This document shows, piece after piece, positions 44,192-53,820 of a stretch of 64,000 nucleotides of DNA. The notes beneath the pieces are model-generated. The model searched no databases. It was not told where the DNA came from and saw nothing but the letters and a program-made list of their open reading frames with translations. Position 1 is the first letter of the stretch, and every line of letters starts with the position of its first letter. Source of the DNA: Primulina eburnea (taxonomy: Eukaryota; Streptophyta; Magnoliopsida; Lamiales; Gesneriaceae); the NCBI RefSeq assembly GCF_022965805.1, contig NC_133101.1, forward strand, positions 18,881,054 to 18,945,053. Reading direction: 5' to 3'. The translations under genes were made by a program, and so were the position numbers.

Positions 44192-46351
44192 TGTGGGGAC
44201 CCGGACGCTAATCATGTTCTTAATCGTCTTTGGGACTAATTAATCAATTATGTAAACCAGGGTCTAAATTTTTTTTTAAAATGCAAAACGTAGTGAAATA
44301 AACTTCTACACATATCCGTATAAAAGTATAAATCTGATACTATATACAACAGTATTCAAACTAGGGTTAACTACTACATATCAAGTGTTTAAACCCTATC
44401 TCTAATCCAAGTCCGGTGCCTCCACTCTAATCACGATCTCTTCTCATCTCATCAACCCTGAACCTGTCCCACCTGTTGTCGAGTACACATACAGACAAGA
44501 CAACAGCCGGATAAACCGGTGAGAATATACTCCCAGTATAAATCAACGAAACATGCAATTATAAACATCAATATAACACATGTAATCAGGTAACAATAAT
44601 ATGTAACAAAATCTGAAACATAGTCAATATCAATCAAACTGTCGACATACTCATAATTAAGACTAGACTCAATCCTAGTCTAGGGATCCCGGTTTCCAGA
44701 TGTGGTATTCCGATATCGACTTCCGTAAGAGGAGGAACCATAATTCTATACTCGATATGACCAATATCCTGGTATTCCAATATCGAATTCCGTAATAGAA
44801 GAATTCCTATTCCCTCTACTCGACATAACCAACCATCTGGTGTCCTGACCTAACCGTCAATGACTGTGATCCTATCGTCACTATCCTATCTTGGGATAAT
44901 GTGCAATGTGCCAGTGATTATCCACCACTATCCGGCACTATTATCACAAGATAGTCATCTAAGATATGCTTTCTATCTATCCATAGAAACAAGCATTTCT
45001 AATCAAAGCAATGCAAATATCCATGCAATAAAATAAAGTATGTGATTTAGGGAAACTAGAGTCTAAACCGACTCAAGTCCATCTCCCGATACCACATTGA
45101 CTTATACCTTTGTCTTCGTGATCTGATGAAGACGAAGTCCCCAATTCCATTCTGTCCATAGCAATCTGAAATCACAATCAATACTGAGTCTGATCAATAT
45201 CAATTCACTGATGATTCGACGGTATAACAATACAGTATCAATAATCCCGTCAATCCCAACATCACAGATATAATACAGAAACTCATAATCAGTATCAATA
45301 CGAAATTCCCTATCAATTCTGTACAATCCCGCAATACCGGCAATAAAATATCATTACAAACAAATCAATAACTCATCTGCTTCCAATCTGACTGACATCA
45401 ATATATCCAGTGATACAGTACAAATCATATATCAATTCCCATACCGCAAAATCGACAATACCATCATCCTGATATCAAATCGGTGTAATTATAGTCGAAC
45501 TACCACTAAAAAAACATAACAATTCTATACACAGTCCGTTCTTCAATCTGACTTCAATTATATGATGTCTACTATGTCAAGAACATCATATATGACTCCT
45601 ATTCAATTTAGACAATATCATAAATTCAAAACATGTCTAAACGTAGCAAAACTTACGTCCATTTGTAGTCTACGTTGATAGGAACTCGGTACTGAAGTCG
45701 GATTTAAATTCTGACGGACGGATTTCTCGTAAATCACGATTCAAATTCTCGAAGAAAACTTGAAAGCGTTTCCTCAGATTTTCCTTTCTTTCTCCGTTTC
45801 TGAAGGAGAGAAATTGCTTGTTTATATATATATATACATCTCCACGTTGCAAGCCAAAACCCAAGTGGCGAGTTTTCATTCTGCATGACTGGCGCATATG
45901 CGCGCACAATCCCGCGCATATGCGCCGAGAGCATTATCCACGAATCTCCCTTCTCGCGCATATGCGCGAACACAAGTCGCGCATATGCGCGAGACCTACT
46001 GGAGTGCTCGCGCATATGCGCGCACTATCTCGCGCATATGCGCGAGACTTACAGTCTCGGCATTCATGCTACTGGACCTGCCGCGCATATGCGCGCCTTC
46101 TGCCGCGCATGTGCGCCGATGGTTCTGCTCGATGCGCGCATGTGCGCGCCATTCTTCCGCGCATGTGCGCCAACACATTTCTTGCACACGCAATCTACAC
46201 CTTTTTAATGTGTTCCCGATCCGATTCGTCCCGTCTATAATTATCCCAATTAATTCAATTAATCATTTCCAGATTAATCTCAGATTACAGTAATCAATAA
46301 TCCATTTCAGATTAATTCCAGATTACGGTAATTAAATTCTTGGGCCTTACA
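44192..46351 (-). repeat. TE9 5' LTR
   Basis: It runs from TGTAAGGCCCAAG at 46351 (minus) to GGGTCCCCACA at 44192 and is a near-identical partner of 38320-40480. The palindrome array is at 45891-46171 and the TATA box at 45821-45836. Confidence 0.92.
45891..46171 (-). repeat. GCGCATATGCGC palindrome array in TE9 5' LTR
   Basis: This copy of the 40020-40300 array has all ten units and their pairing kept. It occupies 180-461 bp of the LTR. Differences from the other copy fall mostly between units. Confidence 0.92.
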
Positions 46352-47473
46352 ATGGATATAGTTCGATTAAAGCTTTTTCCTTTTTCTTTAAAAGATAAAG
46401 CTAAAACATGGCTACAAAATTTGAGATCGAGTTCAATAAGGTCATGGGAAGAAATGCAACAACAATTTCTTAAAAAGTTTTTCCCTTCCCATAGAACAAA
46501 CTCTTTTAAAAGACAAATTACAACTTTTTCTCAAAAACAAGGAGAAACATTTTATCAATGTTGGGATAGATATAAAGAATTACTTAATACATGTCTACAT
46601 CATGGTTTTGAAACATGGAGAATAGTGTCTCACTTTTATGAAGGTCTTATACCTAAAGATAGGCAAATGATAGAATTCATGTGTAATAGAACTTTTGAAG
46701 ATAAAAACCCAAATGAAGCTATGGAATATTTGGATTCATTAACAGAAAATGCTCAAAATTGGGATAATATAGGCACAATAGAACCACCAACAACTAAAAA
46801 CAATAATTCAACAAATGGAGGTGGTATCTATAATCTTAAAGATGATATAGATATTCAAGCTAAACTTGCATCTTTAGCAAGAAAAATTGAGTCATTAGAA
46901 ATGAAAAAGAGTGGTCAATTAAAAAGTATTCAAGAAATTGTTTGTCATATATGTGATACACATGATCATGCTACAAAAGATTGTCCAACATTACCTTCAT
47001 TTAAAGAATGTCTCCATGAACAAGCAAACTATGTTAACAATTATAAAAAACCAATACTAGATCTTTTTTCACCATCATATAATCTGGGATGGAAAAATCA
47101 TCCTAATTTTAGTTGGAGGAATGATATTAATGCACAACCTTCACAACAATATTTTCAAAATAACCAAAATCATCAAGGTTATATTCCTTATGTTACACCT
47201 CCAAGAAAAAACTTTGAAGATGTAATTCATGCATTTATCCAAAAGCAAGAGTCTATCAATATTCAAAACAGTCAATCTATGAGTGATTGGAAAGAAACTC
47301 TTGCAAAATTTGCATCTGCACTTAATATTCATGAAAAAGGAAAATTTCCTTCTCGACCTCAATCTAATCCTAAAAATCAAAATCAAGAATTAAAAAATGA
47401 AAAAATTGATCAGATAAAATCTGTTATTACCCTTAGAAGTGGTAAAATAGTTAATGATCCATATAGTCAATGA
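46352..47473 (+). pseudogene. gag: TE8 Gag, C-terminal part
   Basis: Gag resumes after TE9 in its former frame. The Athila Gag core follows (VRLKLFPFSLKDKAKTWL, then FLKKFFPSHRT and CWDRYKELL), then a zinc knuckle CHICDTHDHATKDC and the WKNHPNFSW motif. A frameshift near 47455-47470 ends this frame at TGA 47471, and the protein continues in another frame into protease. Apart from that shift the 370-codon segment is intact. Athila Gag packages RNA in the same way as other Gags. This is the only Athila copy here whose zinc knuckle is complete. Confidence 0.9.
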
Positions 47474-48149
47474 AAACAAGGATCATTTAAAATCAAAGAG
47501 TAAGGATGATAATCCTGATACTTTTGAGAATGATGATAACTTAAATTCTAAGAATGTTATGGTGAATGATAAATCATCTAAAATAGTAAATGAGTCAAAT
47601 AAACCTCCACCATTTCCTCATGCATTAACAAATCATAAAAAACCAAAAAGTGATTCTGATATCTATGAAGTTTTTAAACAAGTAAAGATAAATATTCCAT
47701 TATTAGATGCTATTAAACAAGTACCTTTCTATGCAAAATTGTTAAAAGACTTATGTACTGTGAAGAGAAAATTGCATGTGAAGAAGAAAGCATTCTTGGC
47801 TGAACAAGTAAGTTCTATTCTTCAAAACAATTCTAGTTTAAAATATAAAGATCCTGGTTGTCCAACAATTTCATGTATTATTGGAGAAAATAAATTTAAA
47901 AAAGCTTTGTTAGATTTGGGAGCAAATGTGAATTTACTTCCTTATTCAGTTTATGAAAAACTTAATTTAGGAGAATTAAAACCCACTTCTGTTACTCTCT
48001 TACTGGCGGATAGGTCAATCAAAATACCTAGAGGTATTGTAGAAGATGTGTTAGTTCAAGTTAATAAATTCATATATCCTGTAGATTTTATTGTTTTAGA
48101 TACACAACCAATAGAAATACATAATGAAATTTCAGTAATATTGGGGCGG
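47454..48149 (+). pseudogene. TE8 Gag-protease junction and protease, truncated by TE10
   Basis: After the frameshift, 232 codons are open to the end of the visible element. A charged linker is followed by the conserved Gag-protease segment (VKINIPLLDAIKQVPFYAKLLKDL, then FLAEQVSSILQNN) and an aspartic protease with active-site motif DLGANVNLLP. ADRSIKIPRGIVEDVLVQV and the start of the ILGR block follow. TE10 enters at 48150 within that last motif. RT and integrase should lie beyond TE10's other end, outside the window. Confidence 0.88.
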
Positions 48150-49661
48150 TGACCGATTATTTCGGTTGGGATTAATTCTAGCAAGCAGACTAGGTCAAGT
48201 TATAGTAAATGGACGAACAGTCCAAGTATCGATCCCACAGAGACTATTATTTAAATACTAAGATTTAGATTATTCGATTTAATCTAGGCAACGATAATAA
48301 GTGATTTGATGATTACTTAAACTAATTAAATTGAATTGATTTATGCTGAATAAACGACTAAAATCAAATTGACAGAAAAGCTTGGAACGGGGATTTTCAA
48401 ATTTAAATAAAATGACCGTAACACACAACGGTAACAAACTCAGATTTTTATCATGCACTGAAATTATTTAACTACATATTATTCGTTGTCACGATGCAAT
48501 TCTCTGATTTAATTATAAATCTATTTCTAGAATTTATAATCCTATTTTCATTTAACAGTCCAATTATTTCTAATTGAATTTAATCAAACAAAAACTCATT
48601 TATCAACGATGGAATTACAGCTGTCGCCTAAAGTCGCACATTGAAATCGAATACTATTTCTAGTCGATTTAACCGTGTGTTGATTAATGTTTTTGAAGCT
48701 AAATTCAATCTATTTTCTTTCGAGTCAAGATCGAACAACAAACATGCAAATAATTGGCCAAATTAAAAGCATGAGAATTATGCAAACATTAATCAATAAC
48801 ATGAAATAATTTTATAAATCAAACGATCCAACGAATAAACAAAAATCAATCGTTTGTCCCAATCGTGGTCCCGATCAAAAGAGAAACTACTCCATGAACT
48901 CGAAACTAAAACCAAATCTAATATTCGAATTCATGACTGAAAATAAGAAAAACGAAAGAGAAGAGAAAATCTCAGTGATGGTGCGCGGGTCTTGCGTGTG
49001 AAGTTCGCGATTTCCTCTCGTCTCTCCCAAGTCGTCGCCGTCCTTCAGAGTCGGAAATTTCTCGCCTTTTTTTCTCCAAAGTCGGCTGCCAAGGGTTCCC
49101 CTCTCGTCCAAAAGTCCGATCTCTATCTTATTTCTTTCTTTTTATTCTTCCAAATCTTCGCGAAATCTGATCTGAAACTATGGTACGCGGACCCCGTGTA
49201 GGGGTCCGGATCTGGGTCCGTGTAATGGCTAATAAATTGATTTCCAGAAAGTGCTTGGCACGGACCCCGTGTAGGGGTGCGGCATCAGGTCCGTGCTATC
49301 GCGCAAATTTTCTTTTCTCGCTGATGCTTGACACGGACCCATACACGGCGTCCGTCTTCGGGTCCGGGGGATCTCGATTTAATTCTCTTCTTTGCTTCTT
49401 CAGGAACGGACCCTTACACGGCGTCCGTGTATGGGTCCGGGTGCTCTCATTGTGATATTTTCCTGTTTTTCCGGGCATTTCTGACGTGGCACTGCGACAC
49501 TTGACTTTTCTTTCATTTCTTTGGCTTTCATCGACTTTTGGCCAAACCTGCAAATGCTGATAATAAAACGAATTAGGCGCAGAACTCGGAATAAAAACGC
49601 CAGATAAGCACGAATACGACAAAATAAAGACTCTAAAATGCTATATGATTCGTGCTTATCA
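48150..49661 (-). repeat. TE10 3' LTR
   Basis: It is 1512 bp, from TGATAAGCACG at 49661 (minus) to AATCGGTCA at 48150. It contains the Athila block CTGTGGGATCGATAC (minus, near 48229) and a dyad array at 49188-49445. The other LTR is not in view. A weak TATA-like AATAAAAAG lies near 49136-49147 on the minus strand. Confidence 0.85.
49188..49445 (-). repeat. CGGACCCC/GGGGTCCG dyad array in TE10 LTR (U3)
   Basis: Four units of about 60-75 bp occur. The first (49188-49208) is a perfect 8-bp inverted repeat CGGACCCC / GGGGTCCG with a GTGTA spacer. The others, near 49261, 49334 and 49406, are variants with GGTCCG or CGTCCG right halves. The array spans 216-473 bp from the LTR start, the same relative place as the arrays in TE4, TE6, TE9 and TE11. 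Confidence 0.9.
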
Positions 49662-49699
49662 ACTCCCCCACACTTAACCTTTGTTCGTCCTCGAACAAA
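49662..49699 (-). promoter_or_regulatory. TE10 pre-PPT stem-loop and polypurine tract
   Basis: On the minus strand the 8-bp inverted repeat TTTGTTCG / CGAACAAA around AGGA (49680-49699) precedes the purine tract TAAGTGTGGGGGAGT (49662-49676), which abuts the LTR. The stem ends 18 nt from the LTR. It has the same layout as the Tekay elements here but a different stem sequence. Confidence 0.85.
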
Positions 49700-51458
49700 T
49701 CAAGCAAAAATAAAGATGAGAAATATTTCAGATTCAGAATTCAAGTATCACAATCAAAACTTCTCAATATGTCAGACTCTTTCACCCCCGGTTAAAAGAT
49801 CACGCTTCGCATATCACAATATTTGTTGTCGTAGCAATTCAAGATTCAAACATTTACCTAGTCAGGATCAACAGAGCAAGATGTGTGTAGTGTGCAGGTC
49901 AGACTCGTACTCATCAACAGCTACTTGGTTTCAGGATCACTTATTTTCATTTGTTATCGAAACGCCCCATATGCTTGACTTTCATACCCCTCTCTACTAA
50001 ATGTTGAACGACGATGATTAGGTTAATAGGTCTTTTTAAGCTTATAACGTAAGGCCACGGTTCACGGCTACAATAGAAGGCATGGGAATCAAAAGTGAGA
50101 GAAGATAAAAATTAATCCTGTAGCACATTCATTCAAATTTCGACTCTTCACCAATTACTGTATTTTCATCATCTTTTGAGCTCTATCGTCTCCTTTCTTT
50201 CTCATTGTCCTTCAACTTTCACCCATAGGATTTTCGAGTGCTTTTAATACTATAAACTTTCTTCCCTTATCTTTTTTTTTTCTTTTTCATGAATAAAGAT
50301 TCATTGACTCCTTCACATATTTTTCTTCGACCCATCAGAGTAATTCAAACATCTCAATGTGTACAGGAGGTTTATATCTCTCACATGTAGGTAAGAAAAA
50401 GTGTATAGGCTAAAATTCAGGTAGTTGATGTGGGACATTAAATAAATTACGAATGTGGGCTAATTGTGTGTCATCGACACACACCATTCGATTTTTAAGG
50501 CTCAAAAAAAGGTTGCTAGAGACAATAAGTGATGTTTCGGTTAAGCTGGAAAGGCTCAAACGGTCCAAAGATCGCCTAAATCATCCCTAAGTCATCATCG
50601 TTCGTATTTTCGCTTCGAGGGCTAATCAGACGAGTTCTAGAGATCGTTGTTCGATCTTTTTTTTTTTTTAGTTCACCTTGCACCAATTTACCACTAATGA
50701 GTAAAAGTCTGACCACGTGCATGGAATGAAATGTTGTTACAGAACAGGTTTATGTCTGACTCTCTCTTTGAAACTAGACTCCTCTCATTCAATTACTAGG
50801 CATAAAGCTATCTCCCGGATGATCCAAAATCTAACAAATTAATACGATTATCAAGTGAAACAAGAGTTCTTTGTCTAAAACGAGTCTCATCCTATGTGAA
50901 AAGTGTTGTTAAGTGTTGTGCAACGATGTGTAACAAAACTGACCCACCCCCACACTTTGCTAACGACACTGCCCTCAGTGTAAAGCAATATAAAATGAAC
51001 GAGCGAGATAGTTAAAGCAAAAACACTTCCCTGGACAATTGGCGAATACGCTGTAAAGAGGTGGTAGAAATTAGCAACTCCTGAAAGACATGACATCGAA
51101 TACACAAGGGGACGTAAAAGGAACAGGAAACACACAAGCACACGATTAAATCCACAAGAGAATAATCATAACTAAATATGTCTCAAAACATCATCAACAG
51201 CATAGGAACGAAATGAACAAAGCTAGGAAACAAATAAAATCCTCCACAAGTAGAAAAATAACGCAACTACACCTCATCGGATCTGATGTCAAAGTCCTCG
51301 AAACTGTCAAGTGCGGATCTGTCCCACGGTGGAGCAAATATGTTGGCTGAAGGAGATGGAGGGCCGGTACGGTGCTCGATGCGAGCCAGTCTAGTGCGAA
51401 TGTCATCCATACAATCAAATATGGATGAGAGAACCTGCCGTGCACCTCTGGGTGCATG
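49700..51458 (-). other. TE10 3' untranslated region
   Basis: This lies between the 3' ORF and the purine tract. I see no credible coding sequence in these 1.76 kb on either strand. ORFs of 70-120 codons at 49638-50000 and 50887-51141 lack any recognisable motif. A T/C-rich stretch and poly-T runs lie near 50270-50290 and 50658-50670. Confidence 0.6.
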
Positions 51459-52508
51459 CTATCGGGGGGGGGGGGGGGGGGGGGGGGGCGAAGCCGCTTG
51501 AGGTCCAGCTCGGGCGTCAATCTGCGCTTCTTCCTCCACACGGGCATTCCAAGCTTGGTCGTCGATAGCAGGGGGAGGCACAGGGGGGTCTCGGGAATGT
51601 TCACTAAGATGTCGACTGTCCGGATTGCGTTTCCACGCACCCTGTCTGAATATAAAGTACATACCCTGCATGGCCTTGGCGGTGAGCATCTGTGTAGACG
51701 TGGGCGTGAGAGATGGCTTGCCAGAGAGATCGACACCGTGGGCCGCCAAAATCCTGGAGATGATGATCGGGTAGGGGGCATATGGTGTCTTATTCCTCGT
51801 TGGATTGATGTGGGCGACTGAGCGCATATGGGAGATGATGATCGACGCCACCGGAACAGCAGGAATGTCACCCAATCCTTTCAGCATCTTATCGATGATA
51901 TAGAGATCCAAATGGCGGAACTCATTGTTCCCGGGTTTCCTCGGTATAATGTTCGCCCCCGTAAAATAGCAGATAAGGAGATCCAACAGCGGGATGGTCA
52001 TGGGTAGTATACTGGATCGGGAACCATTAGGAGATGTGTGATACCGGAGTCGACGGCGAGCCTCAAAGATCCGAAATGTGAGGTCCGAGAAGAAGACATC
52101 CACCTGATTGAAGGACACAGGCGGCCCTTCATTTGGTACACCCAACGTCGCAGCCAAGTAATCGTTGGTCACCTCGATAGGTACCCCCTTCACATAAGTA
52201 CGCACGTGCGGCAGACCAGTCGTCTCCTTTTCTTCAACATTGGCAAAGAATTGCCAGACCAGGTCGGGGAAATACGGTCCCGCAATGTCCAGTAGAGGTC
52301 CCCAACCAAACTTATCAAATTCAGCCCTCAGCGGCACCTCGGCATCAATACGGGGATGAATAGACCGCTCGACAATAACAGAGTTGCCATGAAGTGCCGA
52401 GTACCAATCAAAATTCTCGAGGCTAGTGAATCTGGAGGCATCAAAGGAGGACGAGGAGGACGAGGTACTGGCTCGGGCACGCTTACTAGTCAGTCTGCGA
52501 GGAGGCAT
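51459..52508 (-). CDS. TE10 3' ORF, putative plant transposon protein domain
   Basis: From ATG 52508 (purine at -3) there are 349 codons on the minus strand without a stop. The frame is open a further 120 codons upstream, but that extension begins with GTG and reads as hydrophobic, non-protein-like sequence. The protein has a basic and Ser-rich N-terminus, a central region with TYVKGVPIEVTNDYLAATLG and later FTGANIIPRK and HLDLYIIDKMLKG, and a C-terminus ending in polyproline. This pattern fits a family often annotated as putative plant transposon protein and found at the 3' end of Athila-like elements. Its role is unknown. It lies after integrase and behind its own GC-rich array, which suggests separate expression. 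Confidence 0.75.
   Translation of the reverse strand: MPPRRLTSKRARASTSSSSSSFDASRFTSLENFDWYSALHGNSVIVERSIHPRIDAEVPLRAEFDKFGWGPLLDIAGPYFPDLVWQFFANVEEKETTGLPHVRTYVKGVPIEVTNDYLAATLGVPNEGPPVSFNQVDVFFSDLTFRIFEARRRLRYHTSPNGSRSSILPMTIPLLDLLICYFTGANIIPRKPGNNEFRHLDLYIIDKMLKGLGDIPAVPVASIIISHMRSVAHINPTRNKTPYAPYPIIISRILAAHGVDLSGKPSLTPTSTQMLTAKAMQGMYFIFRQGAWKRNPDSRHLSEHSRDPPVPPPAIDDQAWNARVEEEAQIDARAGPQAASPPPPPPPPR
51464..51488 (-). repeat. 25-bp poly-G run at the end of the TE10 3' ORF
   Basis: Twenty-five consecutive G on the plus strand encode a polyproline run just before the stop of the 3' ORF. Such runs are prone to replication slippage and sequencing error, so the exact length and the last codons are uncertain. 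Confidence 0.9.
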
Positions 52509-53189
52509 TCTCGTGCCAGTAAATAAATGACGCACACTACTCCCAACTGATCCCAGTACTGAAACAGTGCAAACTGATCCCGACAAAACGAACCAAATCA
52601 CTAGCTTAATCCAAGGCAATGAGAAGCAACCAAACTCCAATGCTAATCCACAAACGATAACTTTTACGGCCAGTAAGCAATAACACAATTTATCCCGAAA
52701 GCAGAACAAATGTAACAACAATGCAAACCTTAAACAATTGAAATCCAAGTCCAACCAGCTAAGAACAACACCCAAACATGAACAGAAATAACGGGAAATA
52801 AATTCACTGGCCAGAAGCAAAGACTTCCCAACGCGTATAATCGGCAATCGAAAGCAAGGGATAGCCACTCTTATCGGAACAAAGGTGAACCGTGATAGCG
52901 CAGAGAGATGAGGTAGCCGGAGACGGTGGATGGCGGCAGAGATAGGGTGGCGCTGGTGGGGGTGGAACAGGGCTGTGAGGGGTTGGTCGGCTGGGGAAGC
53001 TGTGGTGCACGGTGGTGGTGTAAAGGCGGTGCTGGAGAGTGGTGCGAAGCGGAGTAGGCGACGGCCGGAGGCGGCGTGATGATGAAGTTCAGATAGCTAG
53101 GGGGCGGCGGTGCAAGAAGAATCGAATTTAGGGGTTGGGGAGTGAAGAAACATGGTCCCGATTTTTGAATCTGAAGCTGTCAAAAATAG
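52509..53189 (-). other. Leader-like region before the TE10 3' ORF
   Basis: On the minus strand a C-rich stretch (about 53100-52870) resembling a plant 5' untranslated region is followed by a T-rich 360-bp stretch up to the ATG. The T-rich stretch looks like an intron or long leader, but I cannot fix splice sites. CTATTTTTGAC near 53178 is a weak TATA candidate just after the array. Confidence 0.4.
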
Positions 53190-53430
53190 AAGGCACGGAC
53201 CCCATGTAGGGGTCCGTGTAAGGGTCCGGATAATTGCGCAATGATGAAAAAAATGAAGAGCGCTCACACGGACCCCGCGTTGGGGTCCGGGATACGCTCC
53301 GGGTATGGACACGGACCTGTATACGGCGTCCGGGTGTAGGTCCGTGTAATCGCGCAAAGTTGAAATTGTGGAGAGAAAATTGACACGGACCCCTACACGG
53401 GGTCCGGATACAGGTCCGGGGGGGCTGCGC
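53190..53430 (-). repeat. Internal CGGACCCC/GGGGTCCG dyad array of TE10
   Basis: Four units of the same type as the LTR array occur. Perfect inverted repeats lie at 53194-53218 (10-bp arms, ATGTA spacer), 53269-53289 (8 bp) and 53386-53406 (8 bp), with a variant near 53310-53345. Units are followed by GCGCAA, as one is in the LTR. The array sits between the integrase stop and the leader of the 3' ORF. Confidence 0.9.
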
Positions 53431-53820
53431 AAATTATGAAAAAGAATATTCCCTGAACACTACGAACCAAATAAACACGCGAAGCTAGGAATGTACAATT
53501 CTATACATCACACATAAAAATTGAAACTCGGTCAAGCACACAAGATGCAAGAATTGTACTGAAACTTCCCTGGCCTATTTGACATTCTGAATTCGCTTGT
53601 CCCAATAAAATCCCGGCATTTTGAGAAACCCCACCGCCGATGAATAAACTACCTACAACACCATTAACTGAGATTAGTTCACTAAATAATAAAAAAAAAA
53701 TTCAGAAAGCGAAATGAAAAAAACTAATATAAAACAAGAAAGAAAACTGAAATAAAACACTGGGTTGCCTCCCAGCAAGCGCTAAATTTAAAGTCGATAG
53801 CCTGACTGTACTCCCTTGAT

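Larger units (their letters stand above)
38320..46351 (-). mobile_element. TE9: defective Tekay-type element inside TE8 gag
   Basis: LTRs of 2161 bp (38320-40480) and 2160 bp (44192-46351) flank a 3.71-kb interior on the minus strand: primer site, frameshifted gag, unreadable pol, stem-loop and purine tract. The flanking 5-mers are ATGTA (38315-38319) and ATGGA (46352-46356). TE8 gag text is continuous when TE9 and one 5-mer are removed. The LTRs are almost identical, so insertion was recent, yet pol is thoroughly decayed. Confidence 0.9.
36154..48149 (+). mobile_element. TE8: Athila-type retrotransposon, 3' part outside the window
   Basis: The 5' LTR, tRNA-Asp primer site, gag and protease are in order on the plus strand. 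The element is split by TE9 within gag and cut at 48149 by TE10 within protease. RT, integrase and the 3' LTR lie beyond. Athila identity follows from the primer site, the gag signature WKNHPNFSW and the protease motif DLGAN. The left edge could be 36154 or 36157, since TGATGA repeats there. Confidence 0.85.

Noticed and set aside
49180..49622. Opposed ORFs of 91 and 108 codons
   Set aside because: They read through the CGGACCCC dyad array of the TE10 LTR. Similar frames at 53097-53432 have the same cause.
51194..51871. 225-codon minus-strand ORF
   Set aside because: It overlaps the TE10 3' ORF in another frame and has no recognisable motif, so it is a shadow frame.
52509..52868. Upstream extension of the TE10 3' ORF
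   Set aside because: It begins with GTG, reads as hydrophobic low-complexity sequence, and the first ATG with good context is at 52508.
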